Counted from the stretch's first letter, positions 8,068-16,634 are shown. The stretch is DNA of 49,142 nt from SOJA01 sp964598485 (GCA_964598485.1 CAZRCD010000013.1:1-49142); one strand, 5' to 3'. Numbers and translations: made by a program. Notes: a model not told the origin generated them from the sequence alone.

Positions 8068-8958
8068 ATGACTAAGCAAAATGCTGAGGAGAGAGATATG
8101 GAGGAACGGAAACGGGCCCATGAAGAGCAACAACGGAGACTCAAAGCCAAAACGAGCAAGATCAAGCACAAGATAGCCGTGATAAGCGGCAAGGGTGGAG
8201 TTGGTAAGAGCACAGTGACCGTGAACCTAGCGATGGCCTTTGCTTTACACGGCCATGCTAATGACATCGGCATTCTCGACGCGGACATAACTGGACCCTG
8301 CGTGCCAAAAATCATCGGCTTACATGGACAGAGCCTTCAGGCGGGTCCTCCAGGCTTGTTTCCTGCGACAGGCCCCATGGGAATCAAAGTGGTGTCCATG
8401 GACTTCCTGCTTCCAAGCGACGAAACACCAGTTATCTGGCGTGGACCATTAAAAATGAAGGCGATCAGCCAGTTCTTGTCGGACATTGTCTGGGGAGATC
8501 TCGATTTTCTCTTCATCGACCTTCCCCCGGGAACCGGCGACGAGCCCCTGAGCATTATGCAGCTCATCCCTGAGATGGACGGCGTAGTAATAGTCACCAT
8601 CCCATCTGAAGTTTCGCAGATTGTGGTTAAGAAGGCTGTAACGTTCTCTAGGAAACTGAACATCCCTGTCATCGGCATCATCGAGAACATGAGCGGCTTC
8701 GTATGCCCAAAATGCGGGGCGGAGATCAACATTTTCAGGACTGGAGGAGGAGAAAAAATAGCGAAAGATCTTATGACTCCCTTCCTAGGAAAAATTCCAA
8801 TAGATCCCCAGATCTGCGAAGATTCTGACAAAGGAGTACCCTTCATAATTGAGCATAGAGATTCTCCTGCGTCGAAAGCTTTCATGGAAATAGTTAAAAA
8901 GGTTGAAGCTTTCCTAGAAGCAGAGAAAAAAAGTAATGCGGAAATGGAGGTAAAATGA
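8068..8958 (+). CDS. Mrp/Nbp35-family Fe-S carrier ATPase
   Basis: A 296-residue P-loop NTPase of the Mrp/ApbC/Nbp35 family. A 33-residue charged leader is followed by the deviant Walker A ISGKGGVGKSTVTVNLA, switch I LDADITGPCVPKI, Walker B FLFIDLPPGTGD, and the CPKCG motif near residue 212 that binds a bridging 4Fe-4S cluster between two subunits. The family transfers Fe-S clusters to apoproteins. The stop codon is followed directly by the GTG of a NifX-like gene, so they are translationally coupled. The two ATPases downstream belong to the same operon. A truncated copy of its 5' end lies at 3575. Confidence 0.93.
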   Translation: MTKQNAEERDMEERKRAHEEQQRRLKAKTSKIKHKIAVISGKGGVGKSTVTVNLAMAFALHGHANDIGILDADITGPCVPKIIGLHGQSLQAGPPGLFPATGPMGIKVVSMDFLLPSDETPVIWRGPLKMKAISQFLSDIVWGDLDFLFIDLPPGTGDEPLSIMQLIPEMDGVVIVTIPSEVSQIVVKKAVTFSRKLNIPVIGIIENMSGFVCPKCGAEINIFRTGGGEKIAKDLMTPFLGKIPIDPQICEDSDKGVPFIIEHRDSPASKAFMEIVKKVEAFLEAEKKSNAEMEVK

Positions 8959-9363
8959 GTGAAAATATGTGTAACGGCTGCTGGAACTACATTAGATGCT
9001 TCTGTTGACCCAAGAGTTGGAAGAGCAGCCTATTTCATAATTGTGGACTCTGAAACCATGGCTTTTGAGGCAGTTCCTAACACGGCAGGAGGCGCCATGA
9101 GTGGAGCCGGAATTCAAGCAGCCCAAACAATAGCGAGCAAAGGAATAGATGTATTAATTACTGGAAATGTTGGACCGAACGCCTTCCAAGCTCTAGCTTC
9201 TGCTGGAATAAAAATAGTTGTGGGTGCCTACGGGATTGTTAGGGAAGTTATTGAAAAATACAAGAGAGGAGAGCTTAAAGGAACAGGTGCTCCCACGGTT
9301 GGTGGACATTTCGGAAGAGGCGGCGGTATGGGTATGGGGCGTGGACGGAGAAGACAGCCTTAA
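8959..9363 (+). CDS. NifX/NifB-C-like (dinitrogenase Fe-Mo cofactor type) protein
   Basis: A 134-residue protein of the NifX/NafY/VnfX-like fold. It begins with GTG directly after the Mrp stop codon. The domain (about residues 1-110) has the typical 'DPRVGRAAYFIIVD' start and the later GIDVLITGNVGPNAF segment. The Gly-rich tail (GRGGGMGMGRGRR) is common in family members next to Mrp genes. No nifH, nifD or nifK is present, so a nitrogenase role is unlikely. A metal-sulfur cluster-binding role, as in the orange protein, is the better inference. Confidence 0.85.
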   Translation: MKICVTAAGTTLDASVDPRVGRAAYFIIVDSETMAFEAVPNTAGGAMSGAGIQAAQTIASKGIDVLITGNVGPNAFQALASAGIKIVVGAYGIVREVIEKYKRGELKGTGAPTVGGHFGRGGGMGMGRGRRRQP

Positions 9364-9375
9364 GAGGTTAGTGAA

Positions 9376-9750
9376 ATGAGTGTTAGACTTGCAATACCAG
9401 TTGAAGACGCAAACGGTTTGAATGCAAGACTATCGCAACATTTTGGAAGAGCACAATACTTTGCAGTTGTAGAATTAGATGAAAACGGAAAAGTTTTAAA
9501 CCTTCAAACAGTGCCCAACAAAAGTGGACACTTAGGCGGCATGGGACAACCACCAGAAATTATCATGCGCTTAAGATCTGATGCTGTTGTAACTTATGGC
9601 ATGGGCCGCAGAGCACTAGATATTTTTCAAAGCGCAAATGTAGCTGTTCTGCAAACAAACAAAGACTTTGTTAAAGATGTCATTGAAGCGTATAACAGGG
9701 GCGAGTTAATCGAGTTAACGGAAGGCTGCCAACACGCCAAGCACAGATAA
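9376..9750 (+). CDS. NifX-like protein (second copy)
   Basis: This 124-residue NifX/NifB-C-like protein starts MSVRLAIPVEDANGLNARLS and has the HFGRAQYFAVVELDENGK strand and a VTYGMGRRALDIF helix. It lies 12 bases after the first NifX-like gene, and the same fold appears again at 21040. A His/Cys-containing tail (EGCQHAKHR) could add a metal ligand. It is presumed to work with the flanking Mrp and MinD-type ATPases. Confidence 0.82.
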   Translation: MSVRLAIPVEDANGLNARLSQHFGRAQYFAVVELDENGKVLNLQTVPNKSGHLGGMGQPPEIIMRLRSDAVVTYGMGRRALDIFQSANVAVLQTNKDFVKDVIEAYNRGELIELTEGCQHAKHR

Positions 9751-9817
9751 AAAAAGCTATGCTGAAAAAGTTCAACGTGTTTTCTCAGTGTGTTAAATAC
9801 CTATGAATGTGAGCTAA

Positions 9818-10654
9818 ATGATAGTAGCAGTGGCTAGTGGAAAAGGTGGCACTGGAAAAACATCCGTTGCTGTAAACATGGCGCTCTCCATAGGAACGGT
9901 TCAGTTTTTAGACTGCGATGTGGAGGAACCTAATGCCCATCTGCTCTTGCATCCGGAAATAAGTCGAATGGAACCAGTTTACCTTCCAGTTCCAGTCATT
10001 AACGAGGAATTATGCGACCATTGTGGAGAATGCGCTGAATTTTGCCCAAACAACGCTATTTTTGTTAGTCCGGAGAAAGTTTTGGTTTTTCCGGAGCTTT
10101 GTTATAGCTGTGGTGGCTGTGCTATTGTCTGTCCTAGAAAAGCTATCAGTGAAGAACAGCGTAGGATTGGAACTTTAAAGTTGGGTTCTGCTGGAGATTT
10201 GGAACTTGTCTATGGTGAGCTTGAGGTAGGTGAGCCTATGGCTGTCCCGGTGATAAAGGAAGTGAAAAGACAAATTAAAAATGATAGACCTGTGATTCTT
10301 GATTCTCCACCGGGGACCTCTTGTCCAGTTATAGAAACCGTTAAGGAAAGCGATTTTTGCGTTCTTGTGACGGAGCCTACTCCTTTTGGTTTGCACGACT
10401 TGAAGATAACAGTTCAAGTTTTGAAGGATATGGGAATTCCTTTTGGTGTCGTTGTTAACCGTGCAGGCATAGGTGACAAAAAAGTCTATGAGTATTGCGA
10501 AGAAAAGAACATTCCCATATTGCTTGAGATTCCCTACAAAAGAAGAATAGCAGAGCTTTACTCGAGAGGGATTCCCTTCAGTTTGGAAATGCCGGAATGG
10601 AAAGAAAAGTTTCAGACGCTTTTCAACCAAGTAAGGAAGCTTGCTGGTAAATGA
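9818..10654 (+). CDS. MinD-superfamily ATPase with inserted ferredoxin domain
   Basis: A 278-residue P-loop ATPase with Walker A ASGKGGTGKTSVAVNMA, a D-C-D-V-E-E-P-N switch and ILDSPPGTSCPVIET as Walker B. Between residues about 60 and 112 a two-cluster ferredoxin is inserted (CDHCGECAEFCP and CYSCGGCAIVCP). This architecture is COG1149 and occurs in anaerobes beside NifX or orange-protein genes. In Desulfovibrio the pair forms part of the ORP complex. It overlaps the next, homologous gene by 4 bases, suggesting a heterodimer. Confidence 0.9.
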   Translation: MIVAVASGKGGTGKTSVAVNMALSIGTVQFLDCDVEEPNAHLLLHPEISRMEPVYLPVPVINEELCDHCGECAEFCPNNAIFVSPEKVLVFPELCYSCGGCAIVCPRKAISEEQRRIGTLKLGSAGDLELVYGELEVGEPMAVPVIKEVKRQIKNDRPVILDSPPGTSCPVIETVKESDFCVLVTEPTPFGLHDLKITVQVLKDMGIPFGVVVNRAGIGDKKVYEYCEEKNIPILLEIPYKRRIAELYSRGIPFSLEMPEWKEKFQTLFNQVRKLAGK

Positions 10655-11526
10655 AGCAATTAACAGTTTTGAGCGGTAAAGGTGGCACGGGTAAAACAAC
10701 AATAACTGCTTCACTTGCAGTTTTGGCAAAAAATGTTGTTGTAGCTGACTGTGATGTGGACGCACCGGACCTGCACATGCTTTTGCATCCCAAAGTGATT
10801 AATACACAGGAATTTAAGGGTTCAAAGCTAGCGGTCATTGATGAAGAAAAATGTACAAAATGTGGTTTATGCCGTGAAAAATGCAGATTCGATGCCATTA
10901 CAGAAGATATTAAAGTTGACCCCATTTCCTGTGAAGGTTGCGGCGTTTGCACAATCATCTGTCCCGTTAACGCCGTAACCTTGACTGAGCGAATTTCTGG
11001 ACATGCATACATCTCCAAGACGAAATACGGTTTTATGGCTCACGCCATGCTTAGCCCTGGCGAAGCAAATTCAGGAAAACTTGCCACTTTAGTGAGGCAG
11101 AACGCAAAAATACTCGCCGAAAAGGAGCACAGCGGCTTGGTGATAATTGACGGTCCGCCGGGAATAGGCTGCCCCGTTATAGCTTCAGTCACAGGAATAG
11201 ATGCTGGCTTGGTGGTTACGGAACCAACGCTGTCTGGGATTCACGACCTTGAGAGGGCATTACAGTTGCTCAGGCATTTCAATGTGACACAGTTTGTTTG
11301 TGTAAACATGCATGACATAAACGAGGAAAACACTGAAAGAATTGTGAGTTTTTGTATGGAAAACGACATAGAGGTTGTTGGGAAAATTCCTTTTAACCCC
11401 ATGGTTACGGAAGCCATGGTTAACGGAAAACCCATAGTGGAATATGCTCCTGAAAGCGATGTTGCTAAAGAAATAGGGAACATGTGGAAAAAGGTTCTTT
11501 CGGCTTTGCAATACAAAAGTGGCTAA
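10651..11526 (+). CDS. MinD-superfamily ATPase with inserted ferredoxin domain (partner)
   Basis: A 291-residue paralogue of the preceding gene, with Walker A LSGKGGTGKTTITASLA, DCDVDAPDLHMLLHP and IIDGPPGIGCPVIAS. The ferredoxin insert spans residues about 65-110 (CTKCGLCREKCRF and CEGCGVCTIICP). The ATGA overlap with its neighbour implies coupled translation. Such tandem pairs probably couple ATP hydrolysis to cluster transfer or electron flow, but the reaction is not established. Its last codons overlap the beginning of a decayed radical-SAM gene fragment (from 11518). Confidence 0.9.
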   Translation: MKQLTVLSGKGGTGKTTITASLAVLAKNVVVADCDVDAPDLHMLLHPKVINTQEFKGSKLAVIDEEKCTKCGLCREKCRFDAITEDIKVDPISCEGCGVCTIICPVNAVTLTERISGHAYISKTKYGFMAHAMLSPGEANSGKLATLVRQNAKILAEKEHSGLVIIDGPPGIGCPVIASVTGIDAGLVVTEPTLSGIHDLERALQLLRHFNVTQFVCVNMHDINEENTERIVSFCMENDIEVVGKIPFNPMVTEAMVNGKPIVEYAPESDVAKEIGNMWKKVLSALQYKSG

Positions 11527-11599
11527 TCTGGAAGCTACGGGAGGGAAATTAGCTTTCGTCTTGTTCCGTCGAGACGTTTGGGAAAAAGCTTGGGAATAA
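11518..11599 (+). pseudogene. Decayed 5' copy of the radical SAM gene at 16635
   Basis: The DNA AGTGGCTAATCTGGAAG, then TTGTTCCGTCGAGACG and GGAAAAAGCTTGGGAATA closely match the first 75 bases of the intact radical SAM gene at 16635, covering its GPVPSRRLGKSLGI motif. A missing base breaks the frame, and the cysteine motif is absent. Downstream, at 11627, lies GCGTGAGCTAG, which may be a mutated junction motif. It is a truncated duplicate that overlaps the stop codon of the MinD-type gene. Confidence 0.72.
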
Positions 11600-11687
11600 G
11601 TTTTCTTCAAGCTTCAGGATAGTTTAGCGTGAGCTAGTTGATGTTGACTTGACAGATACTTGTTTATACGTTCTTTAATGTGATTAT

Positions 11688-11706
11688 GCACAAAATTTAT
11701 ATGTCA
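11688..11706 (+). promoter_or_regulatory. TATA region of the thermosome gene
   Basis: CACAAAATTTATATGTC lies about 45 bases before the thermosome ATG and fits an archaeal TATA box (TTTATATG). An AAAAAGGAG purine run follows close to the start codon. Confidence 0.5.
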
Positions 11707-11745
11707 CACTGAATCCTAATCGTTCCTAAAAAGGAGATTTATGAT

Positions 11746-13437
11746 ATGTCTGTACCGCAACTTGCTGGAACACCTGTTGTTATTTTAAAAGAGGGATCAA
11801 GCAGATCGAGGGGAAGAGATGCTCTACACGCTAACATCATGGCGGCTGAAATCGTGGCTGAGGCAGTGAAAAGTTCTCTAGGACCGAAGGGCATGGATAA
11901 AATGCTGGTGGACAGCCTTGGCGACGTGACTATTACAAGCGATGGACGCACCATCCTCAATGAGATGGACATTCAGCACCCGGCGGCAAAGATCATGGTG
12001 GAGGTTGCAAAGGCGCAAGACGACACGGTAGGAGACGGGACCACTACCGCCGTGGTCATCGCTGCGGAACTGCTGAAAAAGGCTGAAGATCTACTGGATC
12101 AGAAGGTTCACCCCACTACTATTATTAAGGGCTATAGCCAAGCAGCTGAAAAAATCCTCAAGGTTCTTGATGATGTCGCCATTCCAATAGAACGTTCAGA
12201 CGAAGAAACGATGGAAGCTGTCGCCGAAACCTCTTTGTACAGCAAAATTATTTCTGGTGAACGTAAACGTTTTGCAAAAATTGCCGTGCAAGCAATAAAA
12301 CAAATCGCTGAAGAAGAAGGTGGAAATGTTAACGTAGATATCGACCATATACAAATCCAGAAAAAAGAGGGTAAATCCTTGGAGGAGACGACTCTTTTGA
12401 ACGGTTTGATAATAGGCAAAGAAGCCTCATCTGCGGGGTCATGCCCAACTTGTGAAGGCAACGTCTGCGAAATCGGTTCGGTATCCAAAAGCGTCAAAGA
12501 CGCAAAAATAGCCTTGATAAGTCGTGCGCTGGAGATAAAAAAGACAGAGTTCGACGCGAAAATACAGATCCGTGACCCAACAAAAATGAAGCTGTTTAAG
12601 GATAAAGAGAATAACATGCTAAAGGATATAGTGCAAAAAATCCTAGACGCCGGAGCAAACGTTGTTTTCTGTCAGAAGGGCATAGACGACTTGGCGCAAC
12701 ATTTTCTGGACAGACAACGAGTATACACAATTCATAACGTAAAGGAGGAAGACATGAAGAAACTGTCAAGGGCGACCGGCGCCGAAATTGTTACAGGGAT
12801 TGATGACATAAAAGCAGCAGACTTGGGCTATGCTGCAACTGTGGAGGAGCGAAAGGTCGGAGACGAGAAGATGACTTTTGTCGAAGGATGTAAAAATCCG
12901 AAATCGGTGTGCATTTTCATTAGGGGCAGCGGCGAACATTTTCTAGCCGAAGCAGAAAGAGCACTTCACGATGCATTGTGCGTAGTTAGAAATGTCTTTC
13001 AAGACCCCAAAATTGTGGCAGGTGGCGGAGCACCGGAGGTGGAGCTTGCAAGGAGGCTTCGAAAATATGCTGATGGCATAGGTGGAAAAGAGCAGCTGGC
13101 CGTCAATGCCTTCGCTGACGCCTTGGAGAAAATACCGATAACCCTGGCTGAAAACGCCGGCTTAGAACCAATCGACGTCATCGTCGAGCTTCGAAAAAAC
13201 CATGAGCAAGGTCAACTTTGGAGTGGAGTAAGCATTCCATCCCGAAAAGTGGGTGACATGAAAGAAGCTCAAGTGTACGAGCCCCTTAGCGTCGTGAGAC
13301 AAGCAATCATGTCTGCAACAGAAGCAGCTACAATGATTCTGAGAATCGACGACGTTATCGCATCCTCAAACAACTCTGTGAATGCACCGCCAGGTGCTTC
13401 AACAGGAATTCCTGGAGCAAGTCCATACATGCCATGA
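11746..13437 (+). CDS. thsA: Thermosome (group II chaperonin) subunit
   Basis: A 563-residue group II chaperonin, full length for the family. The ATP site includes SLGPKGMDKMLVDSLGD near residue 43, TNDG-type ITSDGRTIL, and VGDGTTTAVVIAAELL near residue 93. The apical domain and ADLGYAATVEERKVGDEKM are also typical. Subunits form eight- or nine-fold double rings that fold cytosolic proteins. The C-terminus (PPGASTGIPGASPYMP) lacks the usual Gly-Gly-Met repeats that line the chamber. It is monocistronic with its own promoter. The symbol is by family; other thermosome subunits may be encoded elsewhere. Confidence 0.96.
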   Translation: MSVPQLAGTPVVILKEGSSRSRGRDALHANIMAAEIVAEAVKSSLGPKGMDKMLVDSLGDVTITSDGRTILNEMDIQHPAAKIMVEVAKAQDDTVGDGTTTAVVIAAELLKKAEDLLDQKVHPTTIIKGYSQAAEKILKVLDDVAIPIERSDEETMEAVAETSLYSKIISGERKRFAKIAVQAIKQIAEEEGGNVNVDIDHIQIQKKEGKSLEETTLLNGLIIGKEASSAGSCPTCEGNVCEIGSVSKSVKDAKIALISRALEIKKTEFDAKIQIRDPTKMKLFKDKENNMLKDIVQKILDAGANVVFCQKGIDDLAQHFLDRQRVYTIHNVKEEDMKKLSRATGAEIVTGIDDIKAADLGYAATVEERKVGDEKMTFVEGCKNPKSVCIFIRGSGEHFLAEAERALHDALCVVRNVFQDPKIVAGGGAPEVELARRLRKYADGIGGKEQLAVNAFADALEKIPITLAENAGLEPIDVIVELRKNHEQGQLWSGVSIPSRKVGDMKEAQVYEPLSVVRQAIMSATEAATMILRIDDVIASSNNSVNAPPGASTGIPGASPYMP

Positions 13438-13491
13438 ACCGATGTGAGTGCTTACAAATACTCAGGAGATAGAGGAAGGAAGTGATGCATC

Positions 13492-14004
13492 ATGGTTAAA
13501 TGGTGGGAGAGTAAAGAGTACAAAAGCAGGTTAAAGAAACTAATAGAAGAGAGTGAAAGACTAAAAGAAGAGAGACTAAAAAAGGAACGTAGAGCCTTGA
13601 AGGACGAAGAACTAGAAAGGATAAAACAGAAGAAGCTGAGGCAACTGATGGAAAAAGTCACTGAACCCCAAAAGAAATCAGCTGCGAATAAACCAGTCGA
13701 CTTAACCGATGCCAGCTTCACAGAGGCTGTTCAGAATCATTCACTGGTGGTGGTTGACTGTTGGGCACCGTGGTGTGGTCCATGCCTTTATGTCTCCCCT
13801 GTCATAGAGGAGATTGCGAAGGACTACGCTGGGAAGATATTCTTTGGGAAACTGAACGTGGATGAGAACCGAAGGGTTGCCATGCAATACAGTATCATGA
13901 GTATACCGACGCTTTTAATATTTAAGAATGGTAAGCTAGTGGACCAGATCATCGGTGCCATGCCGAGAGGAATGCTAGAACCAAAGATAACACGCTACCT
14001 TTAA
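13492..14004 (+). CDS. Thioredoxin with charged coiled-coil N-terminal extension
   Basis: Residues about 1-65 form a Lys/Glu/Arg-rich helix with no signal peptide. Residues about 66-170 are a thioredoxin domain with the active site WAPWCGPCLYVSP near residue 90 and the cis-proline loop MSIPTLLIFKNG near residue 140. It reduces protein disulfides in the cytosol; the partner is unknown. The extension is absent from ordinary thioredoxins (about 105 residues) and resembles the basic coil that precedes the TlpA-like protein at 17666. It follows the thermosome by 54 bases. Confidence 0.9.
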   Translation: MVKWWESKEYKSRLKKLIEESERLKEERLKKERRALKDEELERIKQKKLRQLMEKVTEPQKKSAANKPVDLTDASFTEAVQNHSLVVVDCWAPWCGPCLYVSPVIEEIAKDYAGKIFFGKLNVDENRRVAMQYSIMSIPTLLIFKNGKLVDQIIGAMPRGMLEPKITRYL

Positions 14005-14072
14005 TATTCTTAAGGAAAGAAGACTAAACAAACTCAGAGGTTCTAAGCGTGATCGTCTAAAGTAGTGTAAGG

Positions 14073-14300
14073 TTGGAAAAATTGTACAATATAAAAAGCA
14101 GGAAAGTGGGTAAGCACATACGCAAACGAAAAGAAAGATTAGGTTTAGAAGTGAAAAACAGGATTCTGTGGGTTGCGAAACTTACGCTAGTGCCCTACTC
14201 AGCCTTGACATTTGTCTGGCGATTCTTCGAAGCTCGCCGAGGACGAAGACTCCTTCATATAATTCTTCTGGACACAAAAGAGATGATATCTAAGAAGTAA
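14073..14300 (+). CDS. Small basic hypothetical protein
   Basis: This possible 75-residue protein starts with TTG and is very basic (HIRKRKERLG, EARRGRRLL), with one moderately hydrophobic stretch (WVAKLTLVPYSALTFVWRF). No family is recognised and no clear ribosome site precedes it. It could be real, a fragment, or a chance frame. A GCGCGCACTAG motif begins 10 bases after its stop. Confidence 0.3.
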   Translation: MEKLYNIKSRKVGKHIRKRKERLGLEVKNRILWVAKLTLVPYSALTFVWRFFEARRGRRLLHIILLDTKEMISKK

Positions 14301-14309
14301 GATTCTTAA

Positions 14310-14320
14310 GCGCGCACTAG
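14310..14320 (+). repeat. GCGCGCACTAG junction motif variant
   Basis: A one-base variant of GCGCGCGCTAG, between the small basic ORF and the MFS transporter. Confidence 0.5.
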
Positions 14321-14358
14321 CGGCAATAACACATGTGCTAAAAAGGAGAAGAAGCTTC

Positions 14359-15573
14359 TTGAGGATTAACGTACATTTTTACATAAATATTGCCAGAAAC
14401 ACAAATTTTTGGATTATTAGTTTGAGTCACTTGTTTACTCACGTTTTCGACTTGGTGAACCTAGCCTTGATACCCATCTTCATCGAAGAGTTCAGTATAA
14501 ATCCTTTACAAGCGGGGTTGTTAGTTACGTTGCCCCTTTTAGCAGGTATGGTTTCTAGTTTTTTAAGCGGAATTATCATGAGTAAATTCGGACACAAACC
14601 CCTTATGATACTAAGCCTTTCAATGATGGGAGTTTCCGCCCTATTGGTAAGCGTAACACCTAATTTTCTTATGTTAATGCTCTACCTATCCCTCTTAACC
14701 TTCGCGAGCAGGCTCTACTGCCCTCCAGCTCTTAGTATTATAAGTGAATCATGTGAAGACTGCGAACTTGATAGAGGAAAAACCGTTGGGTTCCACGTTT
14801 CTGTGGTTATGCTGGGAATAGCTTCAGGACCTATCTTTTTAGGCTTTATTATACTTCACTTCGCTTGGCGACTATTATACCTCATTTTTGCTATACCCTT
14901 GTTTTTGTCGGCGGTTCCCGTTACAAGGATGAAGGTGGATCTTCTAAATGAAGAAAAGGATGAGGGAGGAGAGGGTGAGGCTATTAAGATAACATCGGTG
15001 ATGAAGACAAGTTTCATACTTCTTCTTATTTCGCTCGGATTTAGATCGATGGGAATTCAGGGCGTATCCACTTTTATGACAACCTATTTTGTGTTCGAAA
15101 AAGGATTGTCTGAGTCTATCTCAAGTATACTCTACGGAGTTGGAGGGGCATTTGGGATAATAGGAGTTTTAGCAGGTGGAGCCATAAGCGATAAAATGGG
15201 CGAGAAACGATGGATAACGATAACTTGGACAGCAAGCCTCTTATCTTTACTTGTTTTTTCGCTAGCTCCATCCATGCCAATCCTAATTCTTTTCTTTGTT
15301 CTATACAGTATCTTCAATTCTGGCTCCATAGCGCCTGTGATGTCCCTGGTAGCTAGATTCACATCTAAGAGCCGTAGAGGCATAGGATACATGCTGTACT
15401 TCTTTTCTTCCAGTTTAATGAGCGCCTTCTCCCCAATCGTCACAGCCCAAATTATTGAATTGTTCGGTATTTGGTACATCTTTCCCTTTGCCCTAATTAT
15501 ACTTGGTTTTGCCATTCTAATGGTTCAACTAGTCGTGCCCGAAAAAAACTTGATTCAAAGAGAAATCCCATAA
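14359..15573 (+). CDS. MFS transporter
   Basis: A major facilitator superfamily permease of about 404-412 residues with 12 predicted membrane helices. The loop 2-3 signature appears as GIIMSKFGHKPLMIL and its repeat in the second half as GGAISDKMGEKRWITITW, with a charged central loop (LNEEKDEGGEGE). The frame is open from a GTG at 14335, but TTG at 14359 is preferred because AAGGAG lies about 10 bases before it. The substrate is unknown. A methyltransferase follows about 70 bases downstream. Confidence 0.85.
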   Translation: MRINVHFYINIARNTNFWIISLSHLFTHVFDLVNLALIPIFIEEFSINPLQAGLLVTLPLLAGMVSSFLSGIIMSKFGHKPLMILSLSMMGVSALLVSVTPNFLMLMLYLSLLTFASRLYCPPALSIISESCEDCELDRGKTVGFHVSVVMLGIASGPIFLGFIILHFAWRLLYLIFAIPLFLSAVPVTRMKVDLLNEEKDEGGEGEAIKITSVMKTSFILLLISLGFRSMGIQGVSTFMTTYFVFEKGLSESISSILYGVGGAFGIIGVLAGGAISDKMGEKRWITITWTASLLSLLVFSLAPSMPILILFFVLYSIFNSGSIAPVMSLVARFTSKSRRGIGYMLYFFSSSLMSAFSPIVTAQIIELFGIWYIFPFALIILGFAILMVQLVVPEKNLIQREIP

Positions 15574-15645
15574 AAAGAGAATTGAAAGGAACGCTCTTCT
15601 GTCTTAACAGACAGATTAATACGGTGGGTGACGGTGCGTTCTGCT

Positions 15646-16221
15646 ATGGATGATGATGAAATGAAAGATTATCTAGAAAAATGGCTGGAGGGAAAGGGTG
15701 AAAGGGTTTTACGGAAGATCGGTATTAGAAAGGGGCAGACAGTTTTAGATTTCGGATGCGGCTCTGGAGCATATACCCTTCCAGTTGCTAGAATAGTCAG
15801 TGAACAAGGAATAGTCTACGCCTTAGATAGGGATAAGAGAGCTTTAGATGAATTGATGCAAAGAGCTGAGTTAGAAGGGTTAAGGAACATCAGGAGAATG
15901 GATACTTCTGGTGAAGTAGAAATTAGGTTAGATGATGAGTCTGTCGATGTAGTTTTACTCTACGACATCTTCTGGTACTTCCCATTGTCAGATCCTAGAT
16001 TAACAAAATTACTTGCTGAAGTTTACAGGGTTTCGAGACGTCAAGCAGTAATCTCTGTCATTCCCAAACACATCAATTCAGAACAGTTCAAAGATAAAAT
16101 GGAAAATGCTGGATTCCAATTAAAGAAGAAAAATGCTGGAACGATTATTCATGATGGCGCCTTTGAAAGAGGTCAAATACTGAATTTCGTAAAGAAATAT
16201 TACTCAAGTAGATACCGATAG
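15646..16221 (+). CDS. Class I SAM-dependent methyltransferase
   Basis: A protein of about 191 residues with motif I VLDFGCGSGAYTLPVARIV near residue 34 and motif II YALDRDKRAL, as in UbiE/Methyltransf_31-like enzymes that begin with a helix and no extra domain. The ATG at 15646 (MDDDEMKDYLEKWLEG) is chosen over an upstream GTG at 15628. It follows the MFS gene closely and may be co-transcribed. The substrate is unknown. Confidence 0.82.
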   Translation: MDDDEMKDYLEKWLEGKGERVLRKIGIRKGQTVLDFGCGSGAYTLPVARIVSEQGIVYALDRDKRALDELMQRAELEGLRNIRRMDTSGEVEIRLDDESVDVVLLYDIFWYFPLSDPRLTKLLAEVYRVSRRQAVISVIPKHINSEQFKDKMENAGFQLKKKNAGTIIHDGAFERGQILNFVKKYYSSRYR

Positions 16222-16244
16222 GAAAGTTCCTAGACTCAAATCCA

Positions 16245-16255
16245 GCGCGCGCTAG
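16245..16255 (+). repeat. GCGCGCGCTAG junction motif
   Basis: A perfect copy of the motif. A gene-fragment tail starts at its right edge. Confidence 0.68.
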
Positions 16256-16370
16256 ACTACAGACCGCACTTGATGAGATAGGCTTCATAACTCACAGATG
16301 AAAAATCGAAGACGAAATGCAAGGGCTCGGACCCATTTACGTGTTTTGGAAAAACATAAACGCACTATAA
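16251..16370 (+). pseudogene. C-terminal gene fragment, possibly of a methyltransferase
   Basis: Directly after the junction motif the frame reads ARLQTALDEIGFITHR, a stop, then KIEDEMQGLGPIYVFWKNIN and AL. The pattern of a helix, 'GF', and a final aromatic strand resembles the tail of a SAM methyltransferase. It has no start codon and an internal stop, so it is a remnant. The family assignment is tentative. Confidence 0.4.
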
Positions 16371-16634
16371 AAAAGAAGAAGGGGCTAACGTTATCAATCC
16401 CTCTCTATCTTCAGGCTAGCGTTTTTTATGAAGTTGTAGATGAATGGTTTTTTATAGGATAAATTTTTCTCAGTAATGACAGTAACAAAAATGGTTGTTG
16501 GAAAAAATTGATGAAAGCACACGCTATAACAAATTTAAAACTTTGCTTTCCAAACTACGCTTTGCCAAAGGTGCCACGCGTACTTGTCACTATGGAACTA
16601 GTGAGAACACTGGAGAAATCTATCAGTTTGAAGC
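16371..16634. other. Intergenic, upstream of the radical SAM gene
   Basis: No gene or repeat is visible. ACAAATTTAAAACTTTG near 16535-16552 could be a TATA box for the radical SAM gene, but it is rather far from the ATG. Confidence 0.3.

Noticed and set aside
8959..9750. Nitrogenase cofactor assembly from the NifX-like genes
   Set aside because: No nitrogenase structural genes or NifB/NifE/NifN are present, and the context matches the orange-protein cluster instead.
10175..10765. A 196-codon frame antisense to the MinD-type pair
   Set aside because: It spans the junction of two well-supported ATPase genes and has no recognisable motif.
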